DNA of 64,000 nucleotides from Bacteroidales bacterium (GTDB taxonomy: Bacteria > Bacteroidota > Bacteroidia > Bacteroidales > ML635J-15): NCBI GenBank assembly GCA_017620015.1, contig JAFZRE010000025.1, forward strand, positions 78,950 to 142,949. Reading direction: 5' to 3'. A program made the translations under genes and the position numbers. The notes under the pieces were generated by a model. That model made no database searches and had not been told where the DNA came from. It saw only the letters and a list, made by a program, of their open reading frames with translations. How positions within the stretch are numbered: the first letter of the stretch is position 1; each line of letters opens with the position of its first letter. Positions 16,028-27,202 of the stretch are shown here, piece by piece.

Positions 16028-18388
16028 ATGAAGAAACTGATATTTATTGCAGTTGCTCTCGTTTTGGCGACAGTAATGTTTGTAATGGGTGGTTGCGGCA
16101 AGAACAAACTGCCTAAGGTGCAAACCGATGGAGTGACGGAAATTTCAACGACATCTGCGAAACTAAACGCTACGATTCTTGACGAGGGAAGCGAACGCAT
16201 TCTTTCCAAAGGTTTCTATTTTAGCACCGACGAGGGAATGTCAAATATGAAGACCATTAGCTACAATGGCTATGGCGATTCTGATTCGTATTCGTTGCTT
16301 GCCTCTAATTTGCAGGAAGGCACAACCTATTATTATCAGGCGTTTGCCGTAAATGGAAAGGGTACTGGCGTTGGCGAAATAAAGTCGTTTACGACTTACC
16401 AATCAACTTCTGGTGGCGGCGGTTCTGGTGGCGGTCAATCGCAGACGCAGGGCGATGTTAATGGCCATAGGTGGGTAGACCTTGGCTTGCCTTCTGGCAC
16501 CAAGTGGGCGACCTGCAACGTTGGTGCTAACTCGCCCGAAGAGTACGGCGACTACTTTGCTTGGGGCGAAACGGACGACAAGGAAACTTACACATGGGAC
16601 ACGTATAAATATTGCAACGGAACTTACAACACACTTACAAAATACTGCAATAACGCCGTTTTGGGCGACGATGGTTTTACCGACAACCGTACGGCATTGA
16701 CGGTTGGCGACGATGCCGCCGCAGCAAACTGGGGCAATGGCTGGCGTATGCCTACCAGTGAGCAGTTGCGCGAACTGTACGAGCATTGCATGGTGGTCTG
16801 GACGGTGCAGAATGGCGTGAACGGACAACTCTTCACAGCCGACAACGGCAAGTCCATATTCATCCCTGCCGCCGGTTTCCGCCACGAGGGTTCGCCAACC
16901 GATGTGGGTTCTGCCGGATTTGTGTGGTCGAGTTCGCTTTATGCTGAACATGCCAGCGAGGCGTGGATTCTCCAAATTACTGCCGACGATTGCGGTTTGG
17001 TCGACGAAAGCAGATACGAAGGGCTTGCTGTCCGCCCTGTAATTGCCAGTGGCACTGATAACCCCGATAATCCTGATAACCCAGACGACCCCGATAATCC
17101 CGATAATCCAGACGACCCCGACAATCCTGCAACTACGGTTACCGTTACCTTCAATGCCAATGGCGGCAGTGGCACTATGTCTCCGCAGACGTTTACGGTT
17201 GGCGAGCCGCAGCAACTGAATGCAAACGGTTTCACCCGCACTGGCTATGTTTTCTCGGGATGGAATACCTCTGCCAGCGGAACTGGTACCTTGTACGCTG
17301 ACAGGCAGGAGATAACAGTTTCTGCAAACATTACCTTGTATGCGCAGTGGACAATTGATGGCGGGGGCAGTCCTGTTACTGTTACCTTCCACGAAAACGG
17401 TGGTACGGGCACCATGTCGCCACAGACCTTCACTGCTGGCGTGGCACAGCCATTGGCGGCAAATAGTTTCACTCGTTCGGGATATGCCTTTGCGGGATGG
17501 AACACGGCAGCCAACGGAAGCGGTACTGCTTATTCCGACATGCAGATGATAACTGTTACCTCAAACATGACTTTGTATGCGCAGTGGAGATACAACCTTG
17601 TTACAGTTTCATTTGATTCTAATGGCGGTAGCGGTTATATGTCGCCTCAGACATTTACAATTGGAGTAGTGCAAGCATTGTCAAGTAATAGTTTTACTCG
17701 TGAGGACTATGTTTTCTCAGGATGGAATACATCGGCGAATGGCACAGGCACTGCATATTCCGATGGACAGGTGATAACAATATCATCAAATATCACCTTG
17801 TATGCACAATGGCAAGATGCATTGAACGGTCACGATTATGTTGACCTAGGTTTGCCTTCTGGCACTAAGTGGGCAACCAGCAATGTAGGAGCAAATAGTC
17901 CCGAAGAATATGGCGACTATTTTGCTTGGGGTGAAACTACGACCAAGGAAACATACGAGTTGGATACCTATAGGTATTATGACGGTTCAAATTGGACCAA
18001 ATATACAGACCCCTTGACCATCTTGGAAGCAAGCGATGATGCAGCCACTGCCAACTGGGGTAGTGGTTGGAGAATGCCGACTTATGATGAAATGAACGAG
18101 TTGAAGAACAACTGTACAGTAACTTGGACAACCCAGAACGGAGTATACGGACGACTGTTTACTGGACCAAACGGCAACTCCATCTTTCTGCCCGCTGCTG
18201 GCCGCCGCCTCGGTGGTAGTCTCTTCGATGTCGGTTCCTACGGCTACTACTGGTCGAGTTCGCTCTACACGGGCAACCCGGGCCTCGTGTGGTACCTCTA
18301 CTTCCATTCGGGCTATTGCGGCATGGACTACTACGGCAACCGCTACTGGGGGCTATCTGTTCGCGCTGTCTGCCAGTCCCAGAACTAA
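16028..18388 (+). CDS. Repeat lipoprotein A (FN3-like, FISUMP, InlB-B repeats)
   Basis: The start is the ATG at 16028, because MKKLIFIAVALVLATVMFVM followed by GGC is a lipoprotein signal; upstream codons in frame lack one. The 786-residue product contains, in order: an FN3-like domain (about 27-125); a Gly/Ser linker; a first Fibrobacter-type major paralogous domain (about 143-340, with VDLGLPSGTKWATCNVGA and GWRMPT); a DNPDNPDDPDNP linker at about 343-368; three Listeria-Bacteroides (InlB-B) repeats at about 370, 450 and 522, each ending in LYAQW; and a second FISUMP domain from about 600. It is probably surface exposed, possibly adhesive. The next gene, 18554-20764, is a paralog of the same architecture. 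Confidence 0.85.
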   Translation: MKKLIFIAVALVLATVMFVMGGCGKNKLPKVQTDGVTEISTTSAKLNATILDEGSERILSKGFYFSTDEGMSNMKTISYNGYGDSDSYSLLASNLQEGTTYYYQAFAVNGKGTGVGEIKSFTTYQSTSGGGGSGGGQSQTQGDVNGHRWVDLGLPSGTKWATCNVGANSPEEYGDYFAWGETDDKETYTWDTYKYCNGTYNTLTKYCNNAVLGDDGFTDNRTALTVGDDAAAANWGNGWRMPTSEQLRELYEHCMVVWTVQNGVNGQLFTADNGKSIFIPAAGFRHEGSPTDVGSAGFVWSSSLYAEHASEAWILQITADDCGLVDESRYEGLAVRPVIASGTDNPDNPDNPDDPDNPDNPDDPDNPATTVTVTFNANGGSGTMSPQTFTVGEPQQLNANGFTRTGYVFSGWNTSASGTGTLYADRQEITVSANITLYAQWTIDGGGSPVTVTFHENGGTGTMSPQTFTAGVAQPLAANSFTRSGYAFAGWNTAANGSGTAYSDMQMITVTSNMTLYAQWRYNLVTVSFDSNGGSGYMSPQTFTIGVVQALSSNSFTREDYVFSGWNTSANGTGTAYSDGQVITISSNITLYAQWQDALNGHDYVDLGLPSGTKWATSNVGANSPEEYGDYFAWGETTTKETYELDTYRYYDGSNWTKYTDPLTILEASDDAATANWGSGWRMPTYDEMNELKNNCTVTWTTQNGVYGRLFTGPNGNSIFLPAAGRRLGGSLFDVGSYGYYWSSSLYTGNPGLVWYLYFHSGYCGMDYYGNRYWGLSVRAVCQSQN

Positions 18389-18394
18389 CCAGTT

Positions 18395-18492
18395 CTCCCC
18401 CCGAAACGCGCAAAGGAGCGGGAACCTTGCCGTGCGGTGCGTGCGCGGTAGCGCACACAGAGACACCGCAGGGCAAGGTTTCAGCGGGGGAG
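18395..18492. other. GC-rich three-stem structured element between paralogs
   Basis: Three nested inverted repeats fit into 98 bp. The outer pair is CTCCCCCCG (18395-18403) with CGGGGGAG (18485-18492). The middle is AACCTTGCC and TGCGGTG (18423-18431, 18433-18439) with CACCGCA and GGCAAGGTT (18464-18470, 18472-18480). The inner hairpin is GTGCGC-GGTA-GCGCAC (18441-18456). It lies just after the stop of lipoprotein A and is far richer in GC than its surroundings. It may be a strong transcription barrier, an mRNA-stabilising 3' structure or a palindromic element. There is no T-run directly after it. Confidence 0.75.
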
Positions 18493-18553
18493 AGAGAAAG
18501 ATTATTGTTTAAATGTGCTTTTTTTAGAATAGTGATAATTTAAAGAAATATAT

Positions 18554-20764
18554 ATGAACAGACTAAGATTTTTTGTGTTCGCTCTCGTATTAATTGCGGG
18601 AGTATTGGCAATAAGCGGTTGCGACAAGGACAAGCAACCCCAAGTAAATACTATTGCTGCAACCGACATATCAACAACCTCGGCAAAACTTAACGCCGAG
18701 ATTATAGATGAGGGTAGCGAGAAGGTTACCAACATGGGTTTCTATTACAGTACCGACAAGGAAATGGGCAACAAGCAGTCCGTTCGCTACAACGGCTATG
18801 CCAACGGAGGAAAGTTTTCGACTTTCGCTTCCAATTTGCAACCGGCAACTACCTATTATTTCCAAGCATTCGCCGAAAACGGAAAAGGCATCGGCGTGGG
18901 CGAAGTTTTGTCGTTTGTAACTACCAACGATGCACAGGGCGGCGGTTCGTCGGGCGGAGAACCCTCTGGCGGAGATACTCCGGCACCTACGCAGGGACAA
19001 CTGAACGGACATGCTTGGGTAGACTTGGGATTGCCGTCGGGAACACGCTGGGCATCCTGCAACATGGGCGCAAACGCACCAGAACAGTACGGCGACTATT
19101 ACGCTTGGGGCGAAACCGCAACCAAGGAAGTTTATGACGCCACTACATATACCTATTCCGACAATCCCGAAACCCTGCCCGCAAGTGCCGATGCTGCATC
19201 GGTAGGTTGGGGTAGCGACTGGCGTATGCCTACAAGCGAGGAGTTTCAGGAACTGCTTGATAATTGTACTCATACTTGGGCGCTTAGGTACGGAGTAAAG
19301 GGATGTTTGTTCACCGGCACCAACGGAAATTTCATATTCTTACCCGCATCAGGTTCTCGCCTCGATGGTGACCTCAACTTCGACGGCACAAACGGCTGTT
19401 ACAGGTCAAGTTCTCTGTACGCCGACTATACTTATTGCGCATGGAGTCTAGGTTTCACTTCTGAATCATGTGCAATGTCGAGTTCGGGTAGCCGTGCCGA
19501 AGGTCAGGCAATTCGTCCTGTATATCGTCCCGACATTCCCCCTGCAACGGTTACCGTTACCTTCAATGCAAACGGCGGTAGCGGAACTATGGAACCGCAG
19601 ACGTTTACTGTTGGCGTGGCACAGCAATTGAATGCCAATAGTTTTACACGCAGCGGTTATTCGTTCTCGGGTTGGAACACCTCAGCCGACGGAACGGGGA
19701 CTGCCTACTCCAACAGGCAGGAGATAACGGTTTCTGCAAATCTCACCTTGTATGCGCAGTGGACAGCCAATCCGGTTACGGTTACCTTCAATGCAAATGG
19801 CGGTAGCGGAACAATGTCGCCGCAAACATTCACCGTTGGCGTGGCTCAGCAATTGACTGCCAATAGTTTTACGCGCAGCGGATATTCGTTCTCGGGTTGG
19901 AATACTTCTGCCAACGGAAGCGGAACTTCGTATTCCGACAGGCAGTCGATAACGATTTCCGCAGACATTACCTTGTATGCACAGTGGACATCCAATACTG
20001 TTACGGTTACTTTCAATGCCAACGGCGGTAGCGGAACAATGTCGCCGCAAACATTTACCATCGGCGTCGCCCAAGCATTGACGGCAAATAGTTTTACACG
20101 CACCGACTATGTATTTTCGGGATGGAACACCTCTGCCAACGGAAGCGGAACTTCGTATTCCGACAGGCAGTCGATAACAATTTCCGCAAACCTTACCTTG
20201 TATGCGCAATGGCGTGGAGCAACAGGCACATTGGACGGACACGAGTGGGTTGACCTTGGACTTCCAAGCGGATTGAGATGGGCGACATGCAACTTAGGTG
20301 CTGATAATCCTACTGACTACGGTGACTACTACGCTTGGGGCGAAACCTCGCCGAAAACTACATACAACAGCAGTACCTATACATATAATGACAATCCAAC
20401 TACGCTTCCTTCGAGTGCCGATGCTGCCACTGCCAACTGGGGTTCTAACTGGCGTATGCCGACCAAAGCCGAAATGGAAGAATTGAAGAACAACTGCACG
20501 ATAGCGTGGACAACGCGGAACGGAGTGAACGGATTGATCGTTACTGGACCTAACGGCCATTCTATTTTCCTTCCTGCTGTCGGCGATAGTGGCGATAGCG
20601 GTGTCTATACTCCTGGTTCCAGTGGTAATTACTGGTCGAGCTCGAACTTTACGTCCATGCCTGAATATGTATGGAGTTTCGGTTTCTTGTCGGACGGAAC
20701 ATACGATGTGTATATGGGTTCCCGCTATAACGGTTTTGCTGTCCGTGCGGTTTGCAATCAGTAG
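18554..20764 (+). CDS. Repeat lipoprotein B (paralog of A)
   Basis: The 736-residue lipoprotein has a signal MNRLRFFVFALVLIAGVLAI ending in SGC. Its order of parts repeats the upstream gene: FN3-like domain (about 30-130), Gly-rich linker, FISUMP domain (from about 150; VDLGLPSGTRWASCNMGA), three InlB-B repeats at about 330, 406 and 480 (each with FNANGGSGTM and ending LYAQW), and a second FISUMP domain (from about 560). Repeats two and three are nearly identical, also at the DNA level. It differs from A mainly in lacking the Asp-Asn-Pro linker. Tandem duplication of one ancestor is the simplest origin. No T9SS tail is seen; export would be by the lipoprotein route. Confidence 0.85.
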   Translation: MNRLRFFVFALVLIAGVLAISGCDKDKQPQVNTIAATDISTTSAKLNAEIIDEGSEKVTNMGFYYSTDKEMGNKQSVRYNGYANGGKFSTFASNLQPATTYYFQAFAENGKGIGVGEVLSFVTTNDAQGGGSSGGEPSGGDTPAPTQGQLNGHAWVDLGLPSGTRWASCNMGANAPEQYGDYYAWGETATKEVYDATTYTYSDNPETLPASADAASVGWGSDWRMPTSEEFQELLDNCTHTWALRYGVKGCLFTGTNGNFIFLPASGSRLDGDLNFDGTNGCYRSSSLYADYTYCAWSLGFTSESCAMSSSGSRAEGQAIRPVYRPDIPPATVTVTFNANGGSGTMEPQTFTVGVAQQLNANSFTRSGYSFSGWNTSADGTGTAYSNRQEITVSANLTLYAQWTANPVTVTFNANGGSGTMSPQTFTVGVAQQLTANSFTRSGYSFSGWNTSANGSGTSYSDRQSITISADITLYAQWTSNTVTVTFNANGGSGTMSPQTFTIGVAQALTANSFTRTDYVFSGWNTSANGSGTSYSDRQSITISANLTLYAQWRGATGTLDGHEWVDLGLPSGLRWATCNLGADNPTDYGDYYAWGETSPKTTYNSSTYTYNDNPTTLPSSADAATANWGSNWRMPTKAEMEELKNNCTIAWTTRNGVNGLIVTGPNGHSIFLPAVGDSGDSGVYTPGSSGNYWSSSNFTSMPEYVWSFGFLSDGTYDVYMGSRYNGFAVRAVCNQ

Positions 20765-20796
20765 TGTTAGGGAAGTGTGGATAAATGATATTTAAG

Positions 20797-20827
20797 GTGC
20801 GCATTTTGGGAGATGCGTCTCTTTTTT
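20797..20827 (+). terminator. Terminator after repeat lipoprotein B
   Basis: A GAGA-TGCG-TCTC hairpin (20810-20821) is followed by six T residues. An alternative pairing of GCGCAT (20800-20805) with ATGCGT (20812-20817) overlaps it. Confidence 0.6.
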
Positions 20828-21118
20828 CTATGCCTTCGCCGTTTGAATGCCTGCGGCGTTTCTTGGTTTCAGTGGCTACGCCGTTTCTGTGTTTAACTTC
20901 GTTGAGGGCTTCGCCGTTCACGTTTGAATGGCTTCGCCGTTTCTTGGTTTTGGGGCAGACAGGTAAAAAGTCTAACAGTCCCGCAGTCTTACAGTCTAAC
21001 GGACTTGCAGACTGCAGGACAGGTCTTCTGTTCGACATAAGTTAGCCTTTTGACCCTCATTGTTTCAATGGACGTGTGCTTATTGCTTAATATTTATTGT
21101 GTAGAATAATGACAAATT
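20828..21118. repeat. Convergent intergenic region with degenerate short repeats
   Basis: This stretch between convergent genes holds no credible gene. It contains imperfect copies of CTTCGCCGTTTGAATG and GGCGTTTCTTGGTTT (about 20825-20960) and a run of variations on CAGTCT / TCTAAC / CAGAC (about 20970-21020). Reading frames across it translate into low-complexity Arg/Ser/His peptides and are not believable. Confidence 0.6.
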
Positions 21119-22558
21119 CTATGCGTGTCCCACCGCCTTTATGAAGTTGTCGATGACATTCCTTATCTGCGGGCTTTTGCCGTCGTAGTTGTTGATTATT
21201 ATGCAGAAGACAATCTTTTCGTTGCGGGTGTTGGTTATGATGCCTGCAAGCGAACGGACGCGCGTCATACTGCCAGTCTTTGCCTGAACTTTGATTTTGC
21301 CGTCGGCACTGCACTTGTAGCTTTTCAGAGTTCCGCTTTTGCCAGCCACAGCCATTCCTGAAATGAAACTTTCGCCATATTTGCTTTTGTTGATGTGCTT
21401 TAGCAGTTGCGCCGTCTGCTTGGCGTTAATCGCATCAAAATGGCTCAGACCGCTACCATCGACAGGGTAGAAGCCTCCGCTTTCGATACCTCTTTCGCTT
21501 AAGAATTTCTTTCCATAGTCGGCAAGAGATTTGCTTGTTTTGCGCATAATATGTAGTCCCAGCACTTCTGCATAAAGGTTATAGCTCACAAGGTTGGTGT
21601 AGTTTACGATTGTGCCTACGTTTGGCGACGAGAATGTATGTATAACAGTCCGTTCTTCTTCGCCCTCGTATTTCTTGTTGCTAACCAAGTAGTTGCCAGT
21701 TACAGCAACTCCATTGTTTCTCAGGCGATAATACAACGTCCTTGCTACATAATGCGGCGGATTTGGAAAACAACCCTTTACCTTGTATTCGGTCTTGTTG
21801 CAGGGAAGTGTGCCACATACCACGATGTCGTTCTCGCCATAGCCACGGTATATCAGGGTGTTGTCGTCGCTGACGCTCGACGACGCGGTAACTTTGTTGA
21901 CTACATTAAGTTCAAGGTCATCGGGAACAACTCTAACGAGTACTGCCGTATCCTTGTCGCTGCCAGTGTTGTAGTAAAGTTCGTAGGTGTTGTCCATATA
22001 ATTTATGGAGAAACCTTGCGAGCCATAGTACGAGCCAAGGTCTTCCCATACCCATTTGCCAGGAGTTGGTACTGTACCAAAATAGGTTACATCGCTGATA
22101 ATATTGCCGTTAATCTTTTTTATGCCAGTTTCCTTGACTTTTGCAGTCCAAGTATCGAAGATGTCTTCTCCGTAAATGCTGGAGTAGCGTTCGGCACCAA
22201 GGCAAGGGTCACCGCCACCTATTATATAAAGGTCTCCATTTACTACACTGTCTTCGAGCGTACCACTGTAGGCGATTTTTGTCTTGAAGCGAGTGGTAGA
22301 GCCAAGTGCTTCCATTGCCATAGTGGTTGTGAATAGTTTCATAATGGATGCAGGCGTAAGCGAAGCATTTGAATTGTAATCAAGTACGATTTCTCCTGTG
22401 GTGAGGTTTTCGGCATAAAGTCCTACTGCTGCATTTTTCAGTTCCTTGTTGTTCAGGAAGTCGTTTTGCAGATTTTCGCATTTAGGATTTTGTGCAAAAA
22501 TATTTATGCTGATGAATATCAGAGCAATAGCAGCTACGATTAATTTTGTAGTTTTCAT
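21119..22558 (-). CDS. dacB: D-Ala-D-Ala carboxypeptidase/endopeptidase, PBP4 type (peptidase S13)
   Basis: DacB-type enzymes trim and open peptidoglycan cross-links in the periplasm. The 479-residue protein has a signal peptide (MKTTKLIVAAIALIFISINIFAQ). The penicilloyl-serine motifs are SIMK with Ser71 and Lys74, SYN in LVSYNLYAE, and KTGS in the C-terminal third, with the family-typical YPVDGSGLS loop. The ATG at 22558 overlaps the upstream stop as ATGA, which supports this start over a longer frame that lacks a leading signal. It is the last gene of a three-gene minus-strand operon with fadD and an FGE-like gene. Confidence 0.93.
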   Translation of the reverse strand: MKTTKLIVAAIALIFISINIFAQNPKCENLQNDFLNNKELKNAAVGLYAENLTTGEIVLDYNSNASLTPASIMKLFTTTMAMEALGSTTRFKTKIAYSGTLEDSVVNGDLYIIGGGDPCLGAERYSSIYGEDIFDTWTAKVKETGIKKINGNIISDVTYFGTVPTPGKWVWEDLGSYYGSQGFSINYMDNTYELYYNTGSDKDTAVLVRVVPDDLELNVVNKVTASSSVSDDNTLIYRGYGENDIVVCGTLPCNKTEYKVKGCFPNPPHYVARTLYYRLRNNGVAVTGNYLVSNKKYEGEEERTVIHTFSSPNVGTIVNYTNLVSYNLYAEVLGLHIMRKTSKSLADYGKKFLSERGIESGGFYPVDGSGLSHFDAINAKQTAQLLKHINKSKYGESFISGMAVAGKSGTLKSYKCSADGKIKVQAKTGSMTRVRSLAGIITNTRNEKIVFCIIINNYDGKSPQIRNVIDNFIKAVGHA

Positions 22559-23151
22559 TTCTTTTGCTTTATAACGGTTGCAATGCACCTGAAACCTATA
22601 TTCTCGCCAGGGATTGGTTCTTCGTTGGAAAATACGCCGTTGTTTTTTAGCACAGAACCTTCTGCTGTCAATTCATAAACACTGCTTTGCAGTCCTGTTA
22701 TGCGTTCAGTCTTGTTCTTGTCCGACAAAATCTCGTACGAACCGAATGTCCTTATCAGTTTGGTGTATTGTTGCTCGGTTGGAATAGTGTATTTTACATC
22801 ACCAAAGCCAGTTTCCTCGTTTACTGAATTTACAACTAAGGTTCTCCATTCTGCGTATTTCTGGGCTTGTTCCAGAGTTATGCCCGTAATAGAATTGGAG
22901 AGTTTTATTTTTACAAGTGCTTCCTTCGAGTTGATACCTGCTGGCAGTATTGACTTCAGTTCTTCGGAGTCTTTACCGTAACTGTGTTCAATGGAATTGA
23001 TGTATTCCAGCCAGTCGGCGACGCAGATTTCGTTCTGGTCGATGTATAATGTCTCGTTGTCAATCTTTACCTTCTTCGTGCCGGGAGGATTTATTGCAAA
23101 AACCTCACCAAGCGCGAAAAAAAGTATTATAACCCAAGCAATGTTCCTCAT
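22555..23151 (-). CDS. Small secreted FGE/sulfatase-modifying-factor-like protein
   Basis: The 198-residue product has a signal peptide (MRNIAWVIILFFALGEVFA) and a short C-type-lectin-like formylglycine-generating-enzyme fold. KVKIDNETLYIDQNEICVAD at the start and WLEYI correspond to the family entry region; ITLEQAQKYAEWR and YTIPTEQQYTKLI match the A.A.CEW / RLPTEAEWE region; GFRCIATV matches the terminal GFR motif. It is shorter than true FGE (about 280-300 residues) and I see no catalytic Cys pair, so a structural or binding role is more likely, as with GldJ/GldK relatives. It lies 10 bp after the acyl-CoA synthetase gene and overlaps dacB by 4 bp. Confidence 0.7.
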   Translation of the reverse strand: MRNIAWVIILFFALGEVFAINPPGTKKVKIDNETLYIDQNEICVADWLEYINSIEHSYGKDSEELKSILPAGINSKEALVKIKLSNSITGITLEQAQKYAEWRTLVVNSVNEETGFGDVKYTIPTEQQYTKLIRTFGSYEILSDKNKTERITGLQSSVYELTAEGSVLKNNGVFSNEEPIPGENIGFRCIATVIKQKK

Positions 23152-23161
23152 AAAGAGCTGT

Positions 23162-24934
<1,773 letters not shown>

Positions 24935-25235
24935 TTCCTTTAATTTTGTTTCAAATAATCGCTTTATTTTTTATATGGAGTGGACTTTGCAGTATCACTC
25001 CAATCCTACAAAGGTAAGTCAAATTTTTGAAACATACTTTTATTTTTTCTTAATGTATTAACCTTGAATGTTGATATGTTTGAATGTTATACAAACTTAT
25101 ATTATGCTTATATCTATGCGGTCGTAGTAAAGATAAAATCAATCGGCTTGCAGAGTGACAAATCGTTGATTTTGTTTGCTTGTATTTGCCAAAAAAGATA
25201 TATCTTTGCACCTTCATTTTTGAATAGGATTTGAT
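24935..25235. promoter_or_regulatory. Divergent promoter region, fadD operon and LytTR operon
   Basis: This 301-bp AT-rich gap serves two divergent transcripts. On the minus strand TACCTTTG (25016-25009) is the fadD -7 box; no clear -33 partner is visible. On the plus strand TATCTTTG (25201-25208) with TTTG at 25175-25178 (22-nt spacing) is the promoter of the LytTR gene. No gene is seen in between. Confidence 0.6.
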
Positions 25236-26171
25236 TTGAAAGATACTATAATAAAATACTTCAACCGCAAAAGGAATATAGCCGCATTCTTGGTTTTTGT
25301 TTATGCTTTTGCTATTGGATTTATCTTCCTTGTGAATCCATTTAATGTAAAGTCGTGGGTCGACTGGGAGGATACTGATGATTATGTTATAACAGTTTTG
25401 TCTGTAGTAGGAATTGGTTTCCTCGTTTTGCTTGCAAGCCGTTCGTTGATGTATATTCTTCGAAACAAGGTCGTATTGAATTTCAAGGGCTTCTTGATAT
25501 GGGTTGCTGGCGAACTTGCTGTTTTGTCGGCTTTCTATACGTTTTTTGCACATGAATACGACATAAATTATATAGGGCAGGGATATTTCGACATTTTCCC
25601 GAGAATTTTCATGTACGTTGCCTTGTTGCTTTTGGTGCCATATATCATATCGTGGATGTATGTGGCATTGAAGGTTAAGCGGGATGTCGAGGATGATGCT
25701 GTTGTGCCAGCCAAGGCAACCGAAAACGATGACACCAAGTCGGATATGGCAAAGTCGATTTCCGAAACCGAACTTCTATTGAAAGAACAAGAACAGGAAC
25801 AGCCTCGTCACAATATCGTCAATTTCTATGACGAAAAGGGACAGTTGAAGCTTTCTGTCGATATTGACAGTCTGCTTTACATCGAATCGGCCGACAATTA
25901 TGTGAACATCTACTATTCCAACAAGGGAAAGTTCTCGCGATTTATGCTACGGTCAACGTTGAAATCAATCGAGGACACATTCTCGGATTGTGACCTTGTG
26001 CGCTGCCATAGGTCATATGTCGTTAACTTTAACAAAGTTAAGATTTTGCGAAAGGAGAAGATGGGATTGTTCCTTGACCTCGATTTCGACAAGGCTCCCG
26101 AAATTCCAGTTTCGAAGACTTATGCCGAATCGGTAATAAATTTGTTTTCAAAACATTCGCTGTTGCAATGA
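25236..26171 (+). CDS. Membrane-anchored LytTR-family transcriptional regulator
   Basis: The 311-residue protein has four membrane helices in its first 140 residues, a charged linker (about 145-195) and a C-terminal LytTR DNA-binding domain. The domain shows LLYIESADNYVNIYYSNKG, FMLRSTLKSIEDTF, LVRCHRSYVVNFNKV and a closing PVSKTYAESV. There is no response-regulator receiver domain, so signal input is probably through the membrane part. The start appears to be a TTG at 25236, since no ATG in frame precedes the first helix; AATAGGAT lies upstream. The last codons overlap the start of the mtnA-like gene (ATGA), which puts a regulator in the same transcript as the salvage enzymes. Confidence 0.85.
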   Translation: MKDTIIKYFNRKRNIAAFLVFVYAFAIGFIFLVNPFNVKSWVDWEDTDDYVITVLSVVGIGFLVLLASRSLMYILRNKVVLNFKGFLIWVAGELAVLSAFYTFFAHEYDINYIGQGYFDIFPRIFMYVALLLLVPYIISWMYVALKVKRDVEDDAVVPAKATENDDTKSDMAKSISETELLLKEQEQEQPRHNIVNFYDEKGQLKLSVDIDSLLYIESADNYVNIYYSNKGKFSRFMLRSTLKSIEDTFSDCDLVRCHRSYVVNFNKVKILRKEKMGLFLDLDFDKAPEIPVSKTYAESVINLFSKHSLLQ

Positions 26172-27202
26172 ATGTAAACGGAATACATTACAGGGCTATA
26201 TGGATGGACGGAACTACCGTCTGTATGATAGAGCAAAACCTTTTGCCATTCGAATTTAAGATTTTCAAGGCAGAAACTTTAGACGATACCTGCATGGCTA
26301 TCAAGACTATGATAACCCGTGGCGCTGGTTCAATTGGTGCTGCCGCCGCTTACGGAATGTATCAGGCAATTTGTACTTCCGATGATGAACATCTTGTTGA
26401 GAATCTCGTTGTTGCAAAAAAGAAGATTGATTCTACACGTCCGACTGCGGTAAATCTTTTCTATGCTACCGACAGGGTGCTGAAAGCGTCTAAGGTTTCG
26501 CGCGAATTTGCTATCAGCGAGGCATTTGCCGTCGCTGACGAGTGCGCCGAGGCTGGCCGTATGATTGGCGAATATGGCAATACCTTGATAAAGGATGGTT
26601 TTGGTGTTGAAACTCACTGCAATGCAGGTTGGCTTGCTCTTGTCGACTATGGAAGCGCACTTGCACCGATATATGCTGCACAAGAATCTGGGAAAGAAAT
26701 TTTCGTGTATGCCGACGAGACCCGCCCACGTAATCAAGGCGCACGTCTTACGGCTTGGGAACTGGCTTCTGCTGGTGTTCCCCATGCGATACTTCCCGAC
26801 AATGCTGGTGCCTACTATATGTCGTTAGGCAAGATTAATATGGTGATTGTCGGTGCCGACCGCATTGCCGCTAACGGCGATACTGCTAACAAAATAGGTA
26901 CCTTGGAGAAAGCCATCGCAGCAAAATACTATGGTGTGCCGTTTTATGTTGCGGCTCCGTTGTCAACAATCGACCTTTCTACACCAGATGGCAAGCATAT
27001 CAACATCGAGGAACGCGATGAGGACGAGGTTTTGAAATATTCGGGACTTGTCGAAAATGGAAATATTGAAACTTTCCGTATGGCAAACCCGACTTCGCAC
27101 GCAAAAAATCCTGCCTTCGATGTTACGCCAGCAGAACTGATTACAGGAATAATTACCGAAAAGGGCATCGTAAAGCCCAACGAATTGAAAAAACTATTCT
27201 GA
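26168..27202 (+). CDS. mtnA: S-methyl-5-thioribose-1-phosphate isomerase (MtnA-like)
   Basis: MtnA-family enzymes interconvert 5-methylthioribose-1-phosphate (or 5-deoxyribose-1-phosphate) and the corresponding ribulose-1-phosphate. The 344-residue protein shows THCNAGWLA with the catalytic Cys151, ETRPRNQGARLTAWEL, and GADRIAANGDTANKIGT with the catalytic Asp231; the 80-residue spacing between the two equals that of characterised MtnA. The usual RGAPAIG reads RGAGSIG, a substitution in the substrate loop. It overlaps the LytTR gene and abuts the class II aldolase gene (last and first bases shared), so the three form one unit. Confidence 0.88.
   Translation: MNVNGIHYRAIWMDGTTVCMIEQNLLPFEFKIFKAETLDDTCMAIKTMITRGAGSIGAAAAYGMYQAICTSDDEHLVENLVVAKKKIDSTRPTAVNLFYATDRVLKASKVSREFAISEAFAVADECAEAGRMIGEYGNTLIKDGFGVETHCNAGWLALVDYGSALAPIYAAQESGKEIFVYADETRPRNQGARLTAWELASAGVPHAILPDNAGAYYMSLGKINMVIVGADRIAANGDTANKIGTLEKAIAAKYYGVPFYVAAPLSTIDLSTPDGKHINIEERDEDEVLKYSGLVENGNIETFRMANPTSHAKNPAFDVTPAELITGIITEKGIVKPNELKKLF

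Noticed and set aside
18395..18492. tRNA or other known structured RNA gene
   Set aside because: The three nested stems do not form a cloverleaf, and no anticodon or T-loop pattern (GTTCRANNC) is present.
20785..21045. Small plus-strand gene after repeat lipoprotein B
   Set aside because: The frame crosses a terminator and consists of degenerate repeats; translation is low complexity on both strands.
21119..22558. DacB lacking its SxN motif
   Set aside because: At first only SGLSHFD was seen in place of a motif with Asn, but the true SxN is SYN within LVSYNLYAE, so the catalytic set is complete.
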